This document shows, in pieces, positions 1 to 8,312 of a stretch of 20,817 nt of DNA; position 1 is the first letter of the stretch; each line of letters opens with the position of its first letter. The position numbers and the translations under genes are program-made. The notes beneath the pieces are model-generated. The model saw only the letters and a program-made list of their open reading frames with translations, was not told the origin of the DNA and did no database searches. The stretch comes from an uncultured Ignavibacteria bacterium (GTDB taxonomy: Bacteria > Bacteroidota > Ignavibacteria > Ignavibacteriales > Ignavibacteriaceae), in NCBI GenBank assembly GCA_937996765.1, contig CALKUG010000382.1:1-20817 (forward strand), read 5' to 3'.

Positions 1-1211
1 GACAAAGCTTGCTTAAGATCTGAATCGTTATTGTACGCAGAAGCAAAAGGTGATACCAGTTTCTGCTCCCCCATTTCTCCCTTAGATTCGCTAACCTGAA
101 CAATATTCACTTCTGATTTTTTTGTATTAATTACCATAGTCAGAGAAGGGTCATTGCTCGATTTGTTCGCCAATTCAAGTTTGAGTTGTTGGATTGTTTT
201 GTTATCATCGGTTCCCGAAAACAACTTTGCAATTATTTCTTTAAACTTTGGGTCAGTTTCAAGTGACTGCTCGTCATTAAAGGCTTGAATTACACGTGCA
301 ATAATGCTATTAATAATTTCAGGGGAGACACTCGCTGTAGAATCTGTATCTTTTACAGTAGAATGAATTGCCTTTGCAAGTTGTGTTTTTAATTTTGTGA
401 CAATTTTTTCAACCTGCAGTGGGGTTAAATCCTCTTGTTTTGCCAAAGCAATCAGCGATTTTACAAGTGGATCTACAAACGTAGTCTTTGCATTTGCTTG
501 AGTTTTCTCGGGAAGAATAGGTAGCGAAGATTTGTAATTAAATTCGGCCAATGTAAGCTTTGAGAAACCTGTTCTCTTATTAGAATCATTTTTATCGGTA
601 GTATTTACAACCGGAGGCATTAACAAAAGTGAAAATGAAGAATCAGTTGATACACTTTCTTCGGCGCCATCGCTTTCTGTAGCATTATTTATGAATAGTA
701 ATGATACCTCACCTTCTGGCAATGATATTTTTGCTAAAATACTCTTACCCGACTGCAAGTCACTTAATAAAGATTCCCACTGGGAAAGTTCAGCTTCTGA
801 ATCACTATGTTGATTTCCCTTTAATTGACCAGCCTTAACCAAGCCTTGTAAGGATTGCAATAAATTCACAACTCCTTTTGCCGTCAGTGTTTCAGGGGCT
901 ACTTTAACTCCTGAAATTTTCAGGAGCGATAAGTCAATTTTTTGTTCTTTGGTTAGTGCTGCAATGAGTTGTGAGATTACTGAGTTCACACTACCATTTG
1001 CTGTGGAGGTTTCTTGAGAAATCTCTTTTTGCACAGAGCTTTGTTTATTAGTAAATCCCGCGAGCGCTGATACGTCAACCTGTTGTTTACTTCCTAATAG
1101 AAGTGAAACTAATGCAGAAAAATCTGATGATTGTGTACCGCTACTGCTTTGCTTACTTGAATTTTTTACCTCACCTGTAACCACAGGAAGGATTGATGTT
1201 GCTCCAATCAT
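1..1211 (-). CDS. fliK: Flagellar hook-length control protein FliK, N-terminal part (runs off the left edge)
   Basis: The frame is open from an ATG at 1209-1211 down to base 1 with no stop, giving about 403 codons. The protein begins MIGATSILPVVTGEV and is rich in Ser, Thr, Gln and Lys with few aromatics, the low-complexity composition typical of the secreted ruler part of FliK. The conserved C-terminal domain that switches export specificity would lie outside the window, so identity rests on composition and position. It follows fliJ and a MotE/YlxF-like gene, the same order (fliJ, ylxF, fliK) as in Bacillus and many other flagellar operons. FliK is exported during hook assembly, measures hook length and flips the FlhB export gate. 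The start lies 7 bases after the TGA of the upstream gene, so it is cotranscribed and probably translationally coupled; I see only a weak ribosome site. Another Ser/Thr-rich secreted protein is possible but less likely. Confidence 0.72.
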   Translation of the reverse strand, partial: MIGATSILPVVTGEVKNSSKQSSSGTQSSDFSALVSLLLGSKQQVDVSALAGFTNKQSSVQKEISQETSTANGSVNSVISQLIAALTKEQKIDLSLLKISGVKVAPETLTAKGVVNLLQSLQGLVKAGQLKGNQHSDSEAELSQWESLLSDLQSGKSILAKISLPEGEVSLLFINNATESDGAEESVSTDSSFSLLLMPPVVNTTDKNDSNKRTGFSKLTLAEFNYKSSLPILPEKTQANAKTTFVDPLVKSLIALAKQEDLTPLQVEKIVTKLKTQLAKAIHSTVKDTDSTASVSPEIINSIIARVIQAFNDEQSLETDPKFKEIIAKLFSGTDDNKTIQQLKLELANKSSNDPSLTMVINTKKSEVNIVQVSESKGEMGEQKLVSPFASAYNNDSDLKQAL

Positions 1212-1218
1212 ATCGCCA

Positions 1219-1770
1219 TCACTTACTTTTTTGAACTCTTGTTAATCGGGCCACGGTTTCTGGATCTAAAAGTGCCAAAACCTCGGCAGCCTTTTTCTTT
1301 TTCATCGAATAAATCAAGTCTCGTGCCACTGTATCTGAAAATTTTGTAATTACTTTAGCAACCTGTTCAGAACGCATTGTTTCATAAAGTTTTATAGTAT
1401 CTTTTTTCCAACGCTGGTAGGTTGTGTCATTTTTTAACGATTCTTCTTCCATTGCAGCATTGGGTACAATTGGCTGATTATGAACAATTGTTTCTGAACC
1501 TGCAGCCGTTGTAGTATCATGCAAGTTGCCAACATGGAGTGAATCAACTTTTGTGCTATCATGCGCTAAGCTGTCTTTTAACGCGAAATTCTTTAAACTA
1601 TCTTGTTTCAAACTATCCGCTTTAATAGCCGCTGAGTCAAGCGGGGTGACTTTCTCGGTAAAATCAAATTGGAAAATACTTACGTATTTTTCGTTCATAT
1701 AGAGCATAAGCGTTGTTACACCAACAAAGGCGAGAATCAAGATCAAGCCGTAAATAATCCATGTCTTCAT
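1219..1770 (-). CDS. MotE/YlxF-like flagellar membrane protein
   Basis: This 183-residue protein has one N-terminal membrane segment (about residues 5-25, WIIYGLILILAFVGVTTLML), then a polar linker with a five-residue DSLK-type repeat (about 51-80). A C-terminal helical domain (about 125-178) resembles the MgtE_N/MotE fold, with the segments LYETMRSEQVAKVITKF and VLALLDPETVARLTR. The family includes Bacillus YlxF and MotE, a chaperone for stator proteins in some bacteria, with most of the chain outside or across the inner membrane. The gene overlaps fliJ by 4 bases (ATGA) and precedes fliK, exactly the ylxF position. I infer a role in flagellar assembly or stator stabilisation; neither is proven by sequence. 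The linker repeat is unusual and looks like a flexible spacer that could vary in length between strains. Confidence 0.75.
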   Translation of the reverse strand: MKTWIIYGLILILAFVGVTTLMLYMNEKYVSIFQFDFTEKVTPLDSAAIKADSLKQDSLKNFALKDSLAHDSTKVDSLHVGNLHDTTTAAGSETIVHNQPIVPNAAMEEESLKNDTTYQRWKKDTIKLYETMRSEQVAKVITKFSDTVARDLIYSMKKKKAAEVLALLDPETVARLTRVQKSK

Positions 1771-2204
1771 ACATTTCCTCGGATAAACTTGGCAGTTGCC
1801 GTCTCATCAATGAGTTTTTGCTCAACCATTAGTTGCTCATATTCAAAGTTGCTTTTGTACTGCTCTTCAAGCTTTTCAAAAATTTTTCTTTCTTTAGCTT
1901 TTTCTTGTAACTCAAGTATTTTTTTTTCTTTTCTTTCAAGTACTTTTCTTTTTTCTAAGAGTACCGTATCAATTTCATTGTCTAAAATTTCTTCTTGCCT
2001 TGTTTTGTATTGAGCATATCCGGCACTTATGGTAAACTGCCCATCAAAAAACGCTAAGCTTTTTCTGGCCTCACGCAAACTTGAAATTTTCTCCTCAAGC
2101 GAAACAATCATCAAATCTAATTCAGCTATCTCTTTTTGAATTTTCTTTTCGAGAATAACTTTTACTTTATAAATTTTGTCGAACTTAAAAACAAACTTTC
2201 CCAT
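1767..2204 (-). CDS. fliJ: Flagellar export protein FliJ
   Basis: This 145-residue, strongly charged, almost entirely helical protein is close in length to typical FliJ (about 147). It opens with KFDKIYKVKVILEKKIQKE, matching the FliJ pattern of an aromatic/basic start followed by a long coiled coil. It ends with KLIDETATAKF, like the FliJ EQK-x-hydrophobic-DE motif. FliJ is the stalk-like subunit of the export ATPase: it sits in the FliI hexamer, couples ATP hydrolysis to the FlhA gate and recycles chaperones. FliJ sequences diverge strongly, so the position directly after fliI (4 bases between stop and ATG) carries much of the weight. The stop overlaps the next ATG as ATGA, which indicates coupled translation. 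No odd features beyond the low-complexity Lys/Glu runs. Confidence 0.82.
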   Translation of the reverse strand: MGKFVFKFDKIYKVKVILEKKIQKEIAELDLMIVSLEEKISSLREARKSLAFFDGQFTISAGYAQYKTRQEEILDNEIDTVLLEKRKVLERKEKKILELQEKAKERKIFEKLEEQYKSNFEYEQLMVEQKLIDETATAKFIRGNV

Positions 2205-2208
2205 AACA

Positions 2209-3528
2209 CTAATTCACTATCTGCTCAAGTACACCAATTGCTTCGCTTAAATCCGAACCTTCGCCAATATCCTGCTTAAGGTATCCTCTCAGCAATTCAA
2301 TTTTTTGAATGCTACTATCTATAGAAGGGTTACTCCCTCTTACATAGGCACCAATATTTATAAGATCTTCAGCTTCGTTGTAGTTGGAAAGGATTGTATT
2401 AAACTTTCTCGCACTTAGCCTATGATTGTTACTTACCACATCAGGCATCACACGCGAAACACTTTGCAGAGGATCTATTGCGGGAAATTGCCCACGATTG
2501 GCAATTTTTCGAGAAAGGACGATATGACCGTCCAATATGGAGCGCACAGCGTCCGCGATGGGTTCGGTCATATCATCAGCATCTACCAAAACTGTATAAA
2601 ACCCTGTAATAGAACCCACAGAAGAAGTTCCTGCGCGTTCAAGTAATTTAGGTAGTATAGCAAAAACTGAGGGAGTATATCCTTTAGTAGTAGGTGGCTC
2701 ACCTATCGTTAAGCCAATTTCTCGTTGTGCCATTGCAAAACGTGTTACTGAATCCATCATTAAGACCACATCTTTTCCCTGGTCCCTGAAATACTCAGCA
2801 ATGGTGGTACCTAAAAATGCTGCCTTTATGCGAATGAGAGCTGAACGATCGGATGTTGCTACTATTACTACACTTCTTGCAAGTCCTTCGGGCCCTAAAT
2901 CTTTTTCTATAAACTCTCTCACTTCTCTGCCACGCTCACCAACTAATACAATGATGTTAACATCTGCATTAGTGTTTCTTGCTATCATTCCAAGTGTAGT
3001 GCTTTTGCCAACGCCCGAGCCTGCAAAGATTCCTACACGCTGGCCCTTACCAACTGTTAGAAGACCATCAATAGCCCTAACACCCGTCTGTAATGGTTCG
3101 CTTATCCGAGTTCGTTGCAGTGGCGAGGGAGGCTCACTGTAAATATTTCTAAAGCCGGTGTAATCCAATGGCTCAAGGTCGTCAATTGGCTCTCCCAATC
3201 CATCAATTACCCTGCCTAATAATTGATCACAAACGCCTACTCTCATAGCCTTTCCGGTAGAATGAACTTCAAAACCCGGTGAAAGTTTAGTTACCTCACC
3301 CAAGGCGATAGAAAGTACTTTACCCTCTTTAAAACCGACAATCTCGGCTTTACAAACTTCTTCACCTGCAAAATCCCTTATCTCACAAATATCCCCAATG
3401 GAACCGCTTGGTCCACGCGATGCAATAACTAAGCCAACAACATCAGTAACTTTACCACTAACTTTTATAAAGTCGCCTTTTGCAAATACTCGCTCGTATT
3501 GTCTTAGATATTGATCAAACACTTCCAT
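2209..3528 (-). CDS. fliI: Flagellum-specific ATPase FliI
   Basis: This 439-residue protein matches the F1-beta-like export ATPase family in length and order. An N-terminal beta domain spans roughly 20-92. The P-loop AGSGVGKST is at about 169-177, the family motif VLVGERGREVREF at about 194-206, and the Walker B segment DVVLMMDSVTR at about 253-263. The catalytic Lys and the Glu of GERGRE are present. FliI hydrolyses ATP at the cytoplasmic face of the export gate and helps unload substrate-chaperone complexes, working with FliH and FliJ, whose genes flank it. The ATG overlaps the fliH stop by one base (TAATG), with GGAGAAGAG just upstream as a ribosome site. A type III secretion ATPase of the SctN class is the only alternative, and the flagellar neighbours rule it out. 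Confidence 0.97.
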   Translation of the reverse strand: MEVFDQYLRQYERVFAKGDFIKVSGKVTDVVGLVIASRGPSGSIGDICEIRDFAGEEVCKAEIVGFKEGKVLSIALGEVTKLSPGFEVHSTGKAMRVGVCDQLLGRVIDGLGEPIDDLEPLDYTGFRNIYSEPPSPLQRTRISEPLQTGVRAIDGLLTVGKGQRVGIFAGSGVGKSTTLGMIARNTNADVNIIVLVGERGREVREFIEKDLGPEGLARSVVIVATSDRSALIRIKAAFLGTTIAEYFRDQGKDVVLMMDSVTRFAMAQREIGLTIGEPPTTKGYTPSVFAILPKLLERAGTSSVGSITGFYTVLVDADDMTEPIADAVRSILDGHIVLSRKIANRGQFPAIDPLQSVSRVMPDVVSNNHRLSARKFNTILSNYNEAEDLINIGAYVRGSNPSIDSSIQKIELLRGYLKQDIGEGSDLSEAIGVLEQIVN

Positions 3529-4190
3529 TACTCTTCTCCAGGTTTATATAGTTGCCCAATAAGCTTAAACAACTCCGTCAGTCGAGTTTCAACTGTTGCA
3601 TCAACGTTTCCAATTTCGGATTCAATCATTACTCCACCTCGCGATACTCTTTCGGAAGTCTCAAACTGAACACGTTTTTCATCATATTCTGTTGTGACAC
3701 CTGCTTGTTTAAGTCGCCCTATTTCTTCCGGGTGCATGCGAATCAAAACTTTATTTGCTCCTATAATTTTTGAGGCGGCTTCTTTTAACAGGTTCTCTAT
3801 ATTTGGTCTTTCATTTATTTCATGATAAATGATTTTTTCGGCAATCCTCATACTGAGTGTCGCAACTAAATGGGCAAACGATTCTTCATATTCCTGCAGT
3901 TTTGTATCTAATGCTTGAAGAATGGTAGCATAATCTTTCGATACCTCCGTGAGTAAAGCTTCATATTTGATTTCGATGTTCTGCTTGGCCTCGCGAAAAC
4001 CTTCTTCTTTCCCCTCCTTCAATCCCGCTTCGAAACCATCTGAATACTGCTTCTCAAGTTTATTACGAAGTTCCAATTCTCGCTCTGCCTCAAGATCACG
4101 AATCGGTTTGTCCGATTGGGAATCTGAGGATAGCAAATCATCTGTTCTAATTTGCGACGGCTTGTTTTTCAACCGAATCACATTAGACAT
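3528..4190 (-). CDS. fliH: Flagellar assembly protein FliH
   Basis: I chose the ATG at 4190 (220 residues) over an upstream GTG at 4211. GAGGAAG lies 5-6 bases before the ATG, and the GTG would lengthen the overlap with fliG. The N-terminal third is charged and disordered, then a helical region carries a glycine-spaced stretch (GFEAGLKEGKEEGFREA, about residues 51-67), the GxxxG-type signature of FliH. The C-terminal half matches the FliH/YscL/HrpE domain, including LIRMHPEEIGRL. FliH dimers hold FliI, regulate its ATPase and tether it to the C ring. Neighbours fliG and fliI overlap it by 8 and 1 bases, consistent with fixed-ratio coupled translation. No disruption is seen. Confidence 0.9.
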   Translation of the reverse strand: MSNVIRLKNKPSQIRTDDLLSSDSQSDKPIRDLEAERELELRNKLEKQYSDGFEAGLKEGKEEGFREAKQNIEIKYEALLTEVSKDYATILQALDTKLQEYEESFAHLVATLSMRIAEKIIYHEINERPNIENLLKEAASKIIGANKVLIRMHPEEIGRLKQAGVTTEYDEKRVQFETSERVSRGGVMIESEIGNVDATVETRLTELFKLIGQLYKPGEE

Positions 4191-5229
4191 AAACTTCCTC
4201 AGTACCCCCACGGATATTAAGAGAAATTTCTTCTTGTTCTTCGAGCATCTTAATTACATCTATAATACGCGCTTGAGCCGCTTCAACTTCCTTAAGTTTA
4301 ATTGGACCCATAAACTCAAGCTCTTCACGCAATAGATCGGCAGCACGCTCAGACATATTTCCAAAAATTTTCTGTTTAACTCGTTCATCTGCAATCTTAA
4401 GTGCGAGAGCCAAATCTTTTCTATCAACTTCTTTAAGAATTTTCTGAATGTCTTGATTTTGAATTTGTACAATATCATCAAACAAGAACATCAGACGTTT
4501 AATTTCGGTTGCTACTTCGGGATCTAAAGATTCAATTTGTGAAAGAATCTCTTTACTGATCGAAACACTTGTTCTGTTTAAAATTGTAGCCAAGCTTCTC
4601 GTTCCACCAATTTTACTTACCGACTGATTAATTGAGAATACTGCCAAATCATCAACAACTTTCTCAATTTGCTTAAGGGTTTGTGGTGCAATCTTACCTA
4701 AGGTTGCGATGCGATATGCAACTTCACTTCGTAAATCTTCGGGTAGTTCTTTAAGTGCATTTGCAGTTTGATCAGGATTCAAATGTGAAAGAATAAGTGC
4801 AATGGTTTGTGGGTGCTCTTTACTTAGGAAGTTAACTAACTGACCGGAATCAACTTTTTTAAGCACATCGAAACCACGGAGAGCGGTTAAACTTTTAACT
4901 TTTTCAATTATTTCCACAGCTTTATTCAAGCCAAATGATTTTTCGAGTACTGCTTGGGCAAAGTCTATACCGCCTTCTACCATATACTCCTGAGCAGTAA
5001 TTAAACTGTAGTACTCCTCCATAACTGTTTCAACAACAGTAGCCGGTACATTTTTAACCTGTGTAATCTCCGCTGAGATTTGCTCTACCTCACTGGGGTC
5101 GAGATACTTAAACACCTCAGATGCTGTTTCAACATCCATGGCTATCATTAGCAGTGCAGCTTTTTGCGGACCTTTTAGGTTTGCCGCTGCTACTGCAGCT
5201 TTTTCTCTTTTTGCAACTTTATCAGCCAA
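4183..5229 (-). CDS. fliG: Flagellar motor switch protein FliG
   Basis: This 348-residue protein covers all three FliG regions: the N domain that binds FliF (about 15-100), the middle domain with the EHPQ motif at 138-141 in KEHPQTIALILSHLNP, and the C domain that faces the stator, with charged helices around FDDIVQIQNQDIQKIL and the ending typified by FMGPIKLKEVEAAQ. FliG forms the top of the C ring, converts stator action into torque and changes rotation direction when FliM binds phosphorylated CheY. The reading frame has no early ATG: the first Met codons fall inside the conserved N domain. The start is therefore TTG at 5229, overlapping the fliF stop by 8 bases and preceded by GAGGAAGAA. 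A TTG start on a C-ring gene is unusual but well supported here. Confidence 0.96.
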   Translation of the reverse strand: MADKVAKREKAAVAAANLKGPQKAALLMIAMDVETASEVFKYLDPSEVEQISAEITQVKNVPATVVETVMEEYYSLITAQEYMVEGGIDFAQAVLEKSFGLNKAVEIIEKVKSLTALRGFDVLKKVDSGQLVNFLSKEHPQTIALILSHLNPDQTANALKELPEDLRSEVAYRIATLGKIAPQTLKQIEKVVDDLAVFSINQSVSKIGGTRSLATILNRTSVSISKEILSQIESLDPEVATEIKRLMFLFDDIVQIQNQDIQKILKEVDRKDLALALKIADERVKQKIFGNMSERAADLLREELEFMGPIKLKEVEAAQARIIDVIKMLEEQEEISLNIRGGTEEVYV

Positions 5230-6859
5230 GTTCTTCCTCGCGTAACCAAAGTGTTATCAATTTTGCAGCTTCTTGTGGATTTTTTGAAACGTAGTTAATT
5301 ATTTTTTCTTGTCTAACCTGTCTTCTAATTGCTTCATCGCTAATTTCTTTTGTAATATCACCTACTTCAACTATCGGCTTCTTCTCTATCATAGGTTGCT
5401 CAAGACTAATCGAATCTTCCAGACTAATTCCCTGGCCCATCATCCCGCCACCGCCGCCAACACCTGCCAACATTGGTAGGTCGCCTCTGCCACCATCCGA
5501 GACAACACCGCCAATAAGAATTTTTTCTTCTTTAAGGCGACTGAGTAAATTACGTAAAATAAAAAGTGCTGCCAAAATAGCAATTGCCATCAATATGATG
5601 TTTCCCCATTCATCAACAAAGTTCACCGGCTGCGAGTCCAGTTGATCTTTTGGAACAAAGTCATCTTCAAAAGGAATATTAACCACAGAAACTTCATCGC
5701 CTCTTACTTTATCTATGCCTACTGCATTAGATATAATGTTCTGGATTTTTTCCATTTGTTCTACAGAACGCTCTTCAACCACTCGGCTTGTTACACCATC
5801 AGTAGTAACAGTTTTTGCTACAGCATTCACAACGGCAGCTACTGTCATTCTCTTAATTGAACCAGGGTTTGAGATTACTCTTTCCAAGGTAGTACTTACT
5901 TCGTAGTTCGTTGTAGTATTTTGTGCCTGAGATTGTGTAGAATCAGTATATGTTTTTCCGCCAGCTGCTTGCGATATGCTTTGGTTACTTATTTCTATCT
6001 GCGACTCAGGGTCAACTGTGTTCATCGTTTTATCAACTTGATTAAAGTCTAAATCTACATTGATTTTAACAACAGTATTACCATATCCAAGTACACCATC
6101 TAACATACTTTGAGCTTTATCTGCCAGATAGCTTTCAACAGAGCTTTTTAGCTCATATTGCTTTGAGGAAAAAGCTTCCAATGGATTATCAGAACTCTGC
6201 CGTGAGAGTAATTTTCCGCGCGAATCAACTATAGTTACATTATTGGGCGTTAACCCCTCAACACTACCGGCTACCAAATTTGAAATTGCAGTAATATTGG
6301 TATTCGATGGTTCAAATCCTTGTGCTAATTGCAAAACAACCGAAGCTGTTGGTTGTTTTTGGTCGTCTTTAAACACAGCTCTCTGTGGAATTACAATGTG
6401 CACTCTTGCGTTAGCAATACCTTTAGTAACTAAAATGGTTTTTGAAAGTTCACCCTCAAGAGCACGTTTATAATTCAGTTTTTGCATAAAATCCGACATA
6501 CCAAGCTGTTGGTTATCGAAGACTTCGTAACCTACAATACCCGTAGAAGGAATGCCTTGTGCCGCATTATTTATACGTATCTCATAAACACTCTCTTGCG
6601 GTACTTTAATTGTTTTTCCTTCATTCTCAAGTTTGTAGGGAATTTTTTGAGCGTTTAGATCTTCAACTATTTTAGAAGCGTCTTCAGGATTCAGATTGGA
6701 GTATAATACACCATAGGCGGGTTCGTTAAAGGCAAAGATCAAAACAAAAAGAAGTATAACGCTTCCAAGTATAATTCCACCGATGAGCATTTTTTGCTGT
6801 ACGGATAGCTTCCCAATGATCTCGGTAAAGTTGGATAAGAAATTTTTTGCTTGGTCCAT
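5222..6859 (-). CDS. fliF: Flagellar MS-ring protein FliF
   Basis: This 545-residue protein has two membrane segments (about 24-43 and 419-439) flanking a large periplasmic region, as expected of FliF. The N-terminal ring-building motifs include PAYGVLYSNLNPEDA (about 47-61), QGIPSTGIVGYEVFD (about 101-115) and YKRALEGELSKTI (about 130-142). The cytoplasmic tail holds a Gly-rich linker (about 466-477) and ends with the FliG-binding helix NPQEAAKLITLWLREEE. FliF forms the MS ring in the inner membrane, the foundation on which rod, C ring and export gate assemble. It starts 17 bases after fliE, with no strong ribosome site. The Gly-rich linker between membrane and FliG-binding helix is the only feature I find less usual. 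Confidence 0.97.
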   Translation of the reverse strand: MDQAKNFLSNFTEIIGKLSVQQKMLIGGIILGSVILLFVLIFAFNEPAYGVLYSNLNPEDASKIVEDLNAQKIPYKLENEGKTIKVPQESVYEIRINNAAQGIPSTGIVGYEVFDNQQLGMSDFMQKLNYKRALEGELSKTILVTKGIANARVHIVIPQRAVFKDDQKQPTASVVLQLAQGFEPSNTNITAISNLVAGSVEGLTPNNVTIVDSRGKLLSRQSSDNPLEAFSSKQYELKSSVESYLADKAQSMLDGVLGYGNTVVKINVDLDFNQVDKTMNTVDPESQIEISNQSISQAAGGKTYTDSTQSQAQNTTTNYEVSTTLERVISNPGSIKRMTVAAVVNAVAKTVTTDGVTSRVVEERSVEQMEKIQNIISNAVGIDKVRGDEVSVVNIPFEDDFVPKDQLDSQPVNFVDEWGNIILMAIAILAALFILRNLLSRLKEEKILIGGVVSDGGRGDLPMLAGVGGGGGMMGQGISLEDSISLEQPMIEKKPIVEVGDITKEISDEAIRRQVRQEKIINYVSKNPQEAAKLITLWLREEELG

Positions 6860-6876
6860 AATGCTTTAACGCTCTC

Positions 6877-7158
6877 TTATTGCATTCTTGTTAATTCTCT
6901 GTACATATCCACGGCTTTGTTACGGAGTTCCATTAAAAGCTCGAGTGATGTTTTTGCTTTTTGAGCAGCTATCATTACTTCATGTACTTCAACTTTACCT
7001 TCTGCAAAGTCATTTAGCATTTGGTTTGATTCTAATTGACGGCTATTTGTTTCATTTACAAAGTCGCCCATAATGTCTGCAAAAGTATTATCAGCCTTTT
7101 TAACAGTCGGTGTTTCCGGTTTAAATAAAAAGCCTTGCTGAATTTCGCCAATTTTCAT
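6877..7158 (-). CDS. fliE: Flagellar hook-basal body protein FliE
   Basis: This 93-residue protein begins at the ATG at 7158. A longer TTG frame from 7176 is possible, but AGAGGA lies just before the ATG and the preceding gene ends one base upstream (TAATATG), so the ATG is preferred. The C-terminal half is diagnostic of FliE: EGKVEVHEVMIAAQKAKTSL followed by LLMELRNKAVDMYRELTRMQ. FliE links the MS ring to the proximal rod and is the first substrate exported, helping to open the export gate. The length is near the family norm of about 100. It sits between a short unknown gene and fliF in the common flgB-flgC-fliE-fliF order. Confidence 0.94.
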   Translation of the reverse strand: MKIGEIQQGFLFKPETPTVKKADNTFADIMGDFVNETNSRQLESNQMLNDFAEGKVEVHEVMIAAQKAKTSLELLMELRNKAVDMYRELTRMQ

Positions 7159-7159
7159 A

Positions 7160-7402
7160 TTATCCTCTTCTATCAAGTAAGTTTCCTACCCCAACACCCG
7201 AAAGATTCCCGGTGCGAGTATAGGAATGGTGATTCATTATTTCTTGTTTGTTTTCAGGAAATAAACCAACAAAAAAATCCTTCTCTTCTTTGCTCATCTT
7301 CACTTTAGGATTTTCGCTATTTGTTGACTGAACATCAACACTTCGTTTAACCTGATTTAAATAAGGATTATAATTTCCGGTGGTGGTAAAGTTAATTTTC
7401 AT
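7160..7402 (-). CDS. Small unknown protein between flgC and fliE
   Basis: I do not recognise this 80-residue protein. It starts at ATG 7402, 6 bases after the flgC stop, and ends one base before the fliE ATG, so it fits the operon without free space. The N-terminal half is polar (MKINFTTTGNYNPYLNQV). The middle carries KEEKDFFVGLFPENKQEIM and the end has a Gly-rich signature, GNLSGVGVGNLLDRRG. No signal peptide, membrane segment or cysteine is visible. Position between two rod or rod-adapter genes suggests a cytoplasmic partner, for example a chaperone or assembly factor for FlgB, FlgC or FliE; this is inference from context alone. The compact tail ending in a charged LLDRRG looks like a conserved motif rather than random translation, and coding use resembles the neighbours. 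Confidence 0.7.
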   Translation of the reverse strand: MKINFTTTGNYNPYLNQVKRSVDVQSTNSENPKVKMSKEEKDFFVGLFPENKQEIMNHHSYTRTGNLSGVGVGNLLDRRG

Positions 7403-7408
7403 ACTCGT

Positions 7409-7900
7409 TTATATTTCCAATGAGTCTTTAATAATCTGTTTAGAAGCGTTAAACGCTGTTAAGTTGGCCTCGAAGCCGCGAGTGGCAGTAATCATATCAA
7501 CCATTTCAGTTATGATGCTAACATTTGGCATTTGAACATAACCTTCTTCGTTGGCATCAGGATGATTTGGCATATAAACCAATTCTCCGGGGTTTGCATC
7601 CTCAACAACTGCGGTTTTTAAACCTTCATTACTTTGATTGCCATCCTGTGTGATAGATGTGCCTTTGTAGTGGTACGGATTCGTCATTTTCATGATGCCA
7701 CCGCTTAACTCAACACCACCGTTTGAGTCATCGTTAACGTTAGATACACTAAGAGCTTTTTTGCGGTAGGGCTTATCGTCATCTCCCTTAGTTGTATTAA
7801 CATTCGCGATGTTCTCAGAAATAATATCTGAACGCATCCTCTGAATGGTCATACCACGAGCTGAAATATCCATTCCTTTGAAGCTTACGCCTATTTTCAT
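7409..7900 (-). CDS. flgC: Flagellar basal-body rod protein FlgC
   Basis: This 163-residue protein has both rod-protein ends. The N-terminal helix motif is ISARGMTIQRMRSDIISENI, followed by ANVNTT. The C-terminal part has GYVQMPNVSIITEMVDMI and then the coiled-coil segment ATRGFEANLTAFNASKQI. FlgC is a proximal rod subunit, exported by the flagellar secretion gate without a cleaved signal. It is slightly longer than the usual 134-150 residues, with extra sequence in the central part. Its ATG overlaps the flgB stop as ATGA. Upstream is AAAGGAGGTT at 7905-7914, an essentially perfect Shine-Dalgarno sequence and the strongest I noticed in the window, which suggests high translation. Confidence 0.96.
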   Translation of the reverse strand: MKIGVSFKGMDISARGMTIQRMRSDIISENIANVNTTKGDDDKPYRKKALSVSNVNDDSNGGVELSGGIMKMTNPYHYKGTSITQDGNQSNEGLKTAVVEDANPGELVYMPNHPDANEEGYVQMPNVSIITEMVDMITATRGFEANLTAFNASKQIIKDSLEI

Positions 7901-8286
7901 CGTGAACCTCCTTTAATAACCGATTGTAAACCACTGAAATAGCTATTGAGTCTTTTAGCTGCAAACTTGAATAACATTGCATTTTCTGCAAGTTCAGCCA
8001 TTTCTTGTTCCATAACTACGTTATTTTTACCACTGTTGTCATCAAAATTTTTATCAACAGTAGTAACAAAACTATTGTCGTTTGAAGGGGTATTTGGTAA
8101 AAGGTGATTTGAACGAGTAGTCTTCATTACATCTCCAACTTCACGGCTCATTATAGCTTCAAAGCTTATATCTTCGCGCTGATAATTATCCGTGGTAACG
8201 TTGGCTATGTTTTTATTAATTGATTTCTGCCTCAAAGAGGTGTATTCAATCATATTTTCAAGAATTTGTAGTGTTGGCCGTCTCAT
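7897..8286 (-). CDS. flgB: Flagellar basal-body rod protein FlgB
   Basis: This 129-residue protein matches FlgB in length and pattern: an N-terminal helix (MIEYTSLRQKSINKNIANV), the rod-protein motif ANVTTDNYQRED, a variable middle and a C-terminal helix around EQEMAELAENAMLFKFAAKR. FlgB forms part of the proximal rod next to FliE. It is the first gene of the basal-body operon: a sigma-54-type promoter lies at 8313-8329 and a GGAG ribosome site sits 5-6 bases before the ATG, leaving a leader of roughly 16 bases. Placement at the head of the flgBC-fliE-fliK set is the common arrangement. Confidence 0.95.
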   Translation of the reverse strand: MRRPTLQILENMIEYTSLRQKSINKNIANVTTDNYQREDISFEAIMSREVGDVMKTTRSNHLLPNTPSNDNSFVTTVDKNFDDNSGKNNVVMEQEMAELAENAMLFKFAAKRLNSYFSGLQSVIKGGSR

Positions 8287-8312
8287 TTTTACTCCAGTTA
8301 CTGAGCTTAGGG

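Noticed and set aside
1314..1328. TGGCACG-N4-TTGA on the minus strand inside the MotE/YlxF-like gene, resembling sigma-54
   Set aside because: The -12 GC is changed to GA, an essential position, and it is deep in a coding region.
1669..2013. 114-residue plus-strand open frame rich in Ser and Phe opposite fliJ
   Set aside because: Complement of a Lys/Glu coiled-coil gene naturally gives Phe/Ser-rich frames; no ribosome site or motif.
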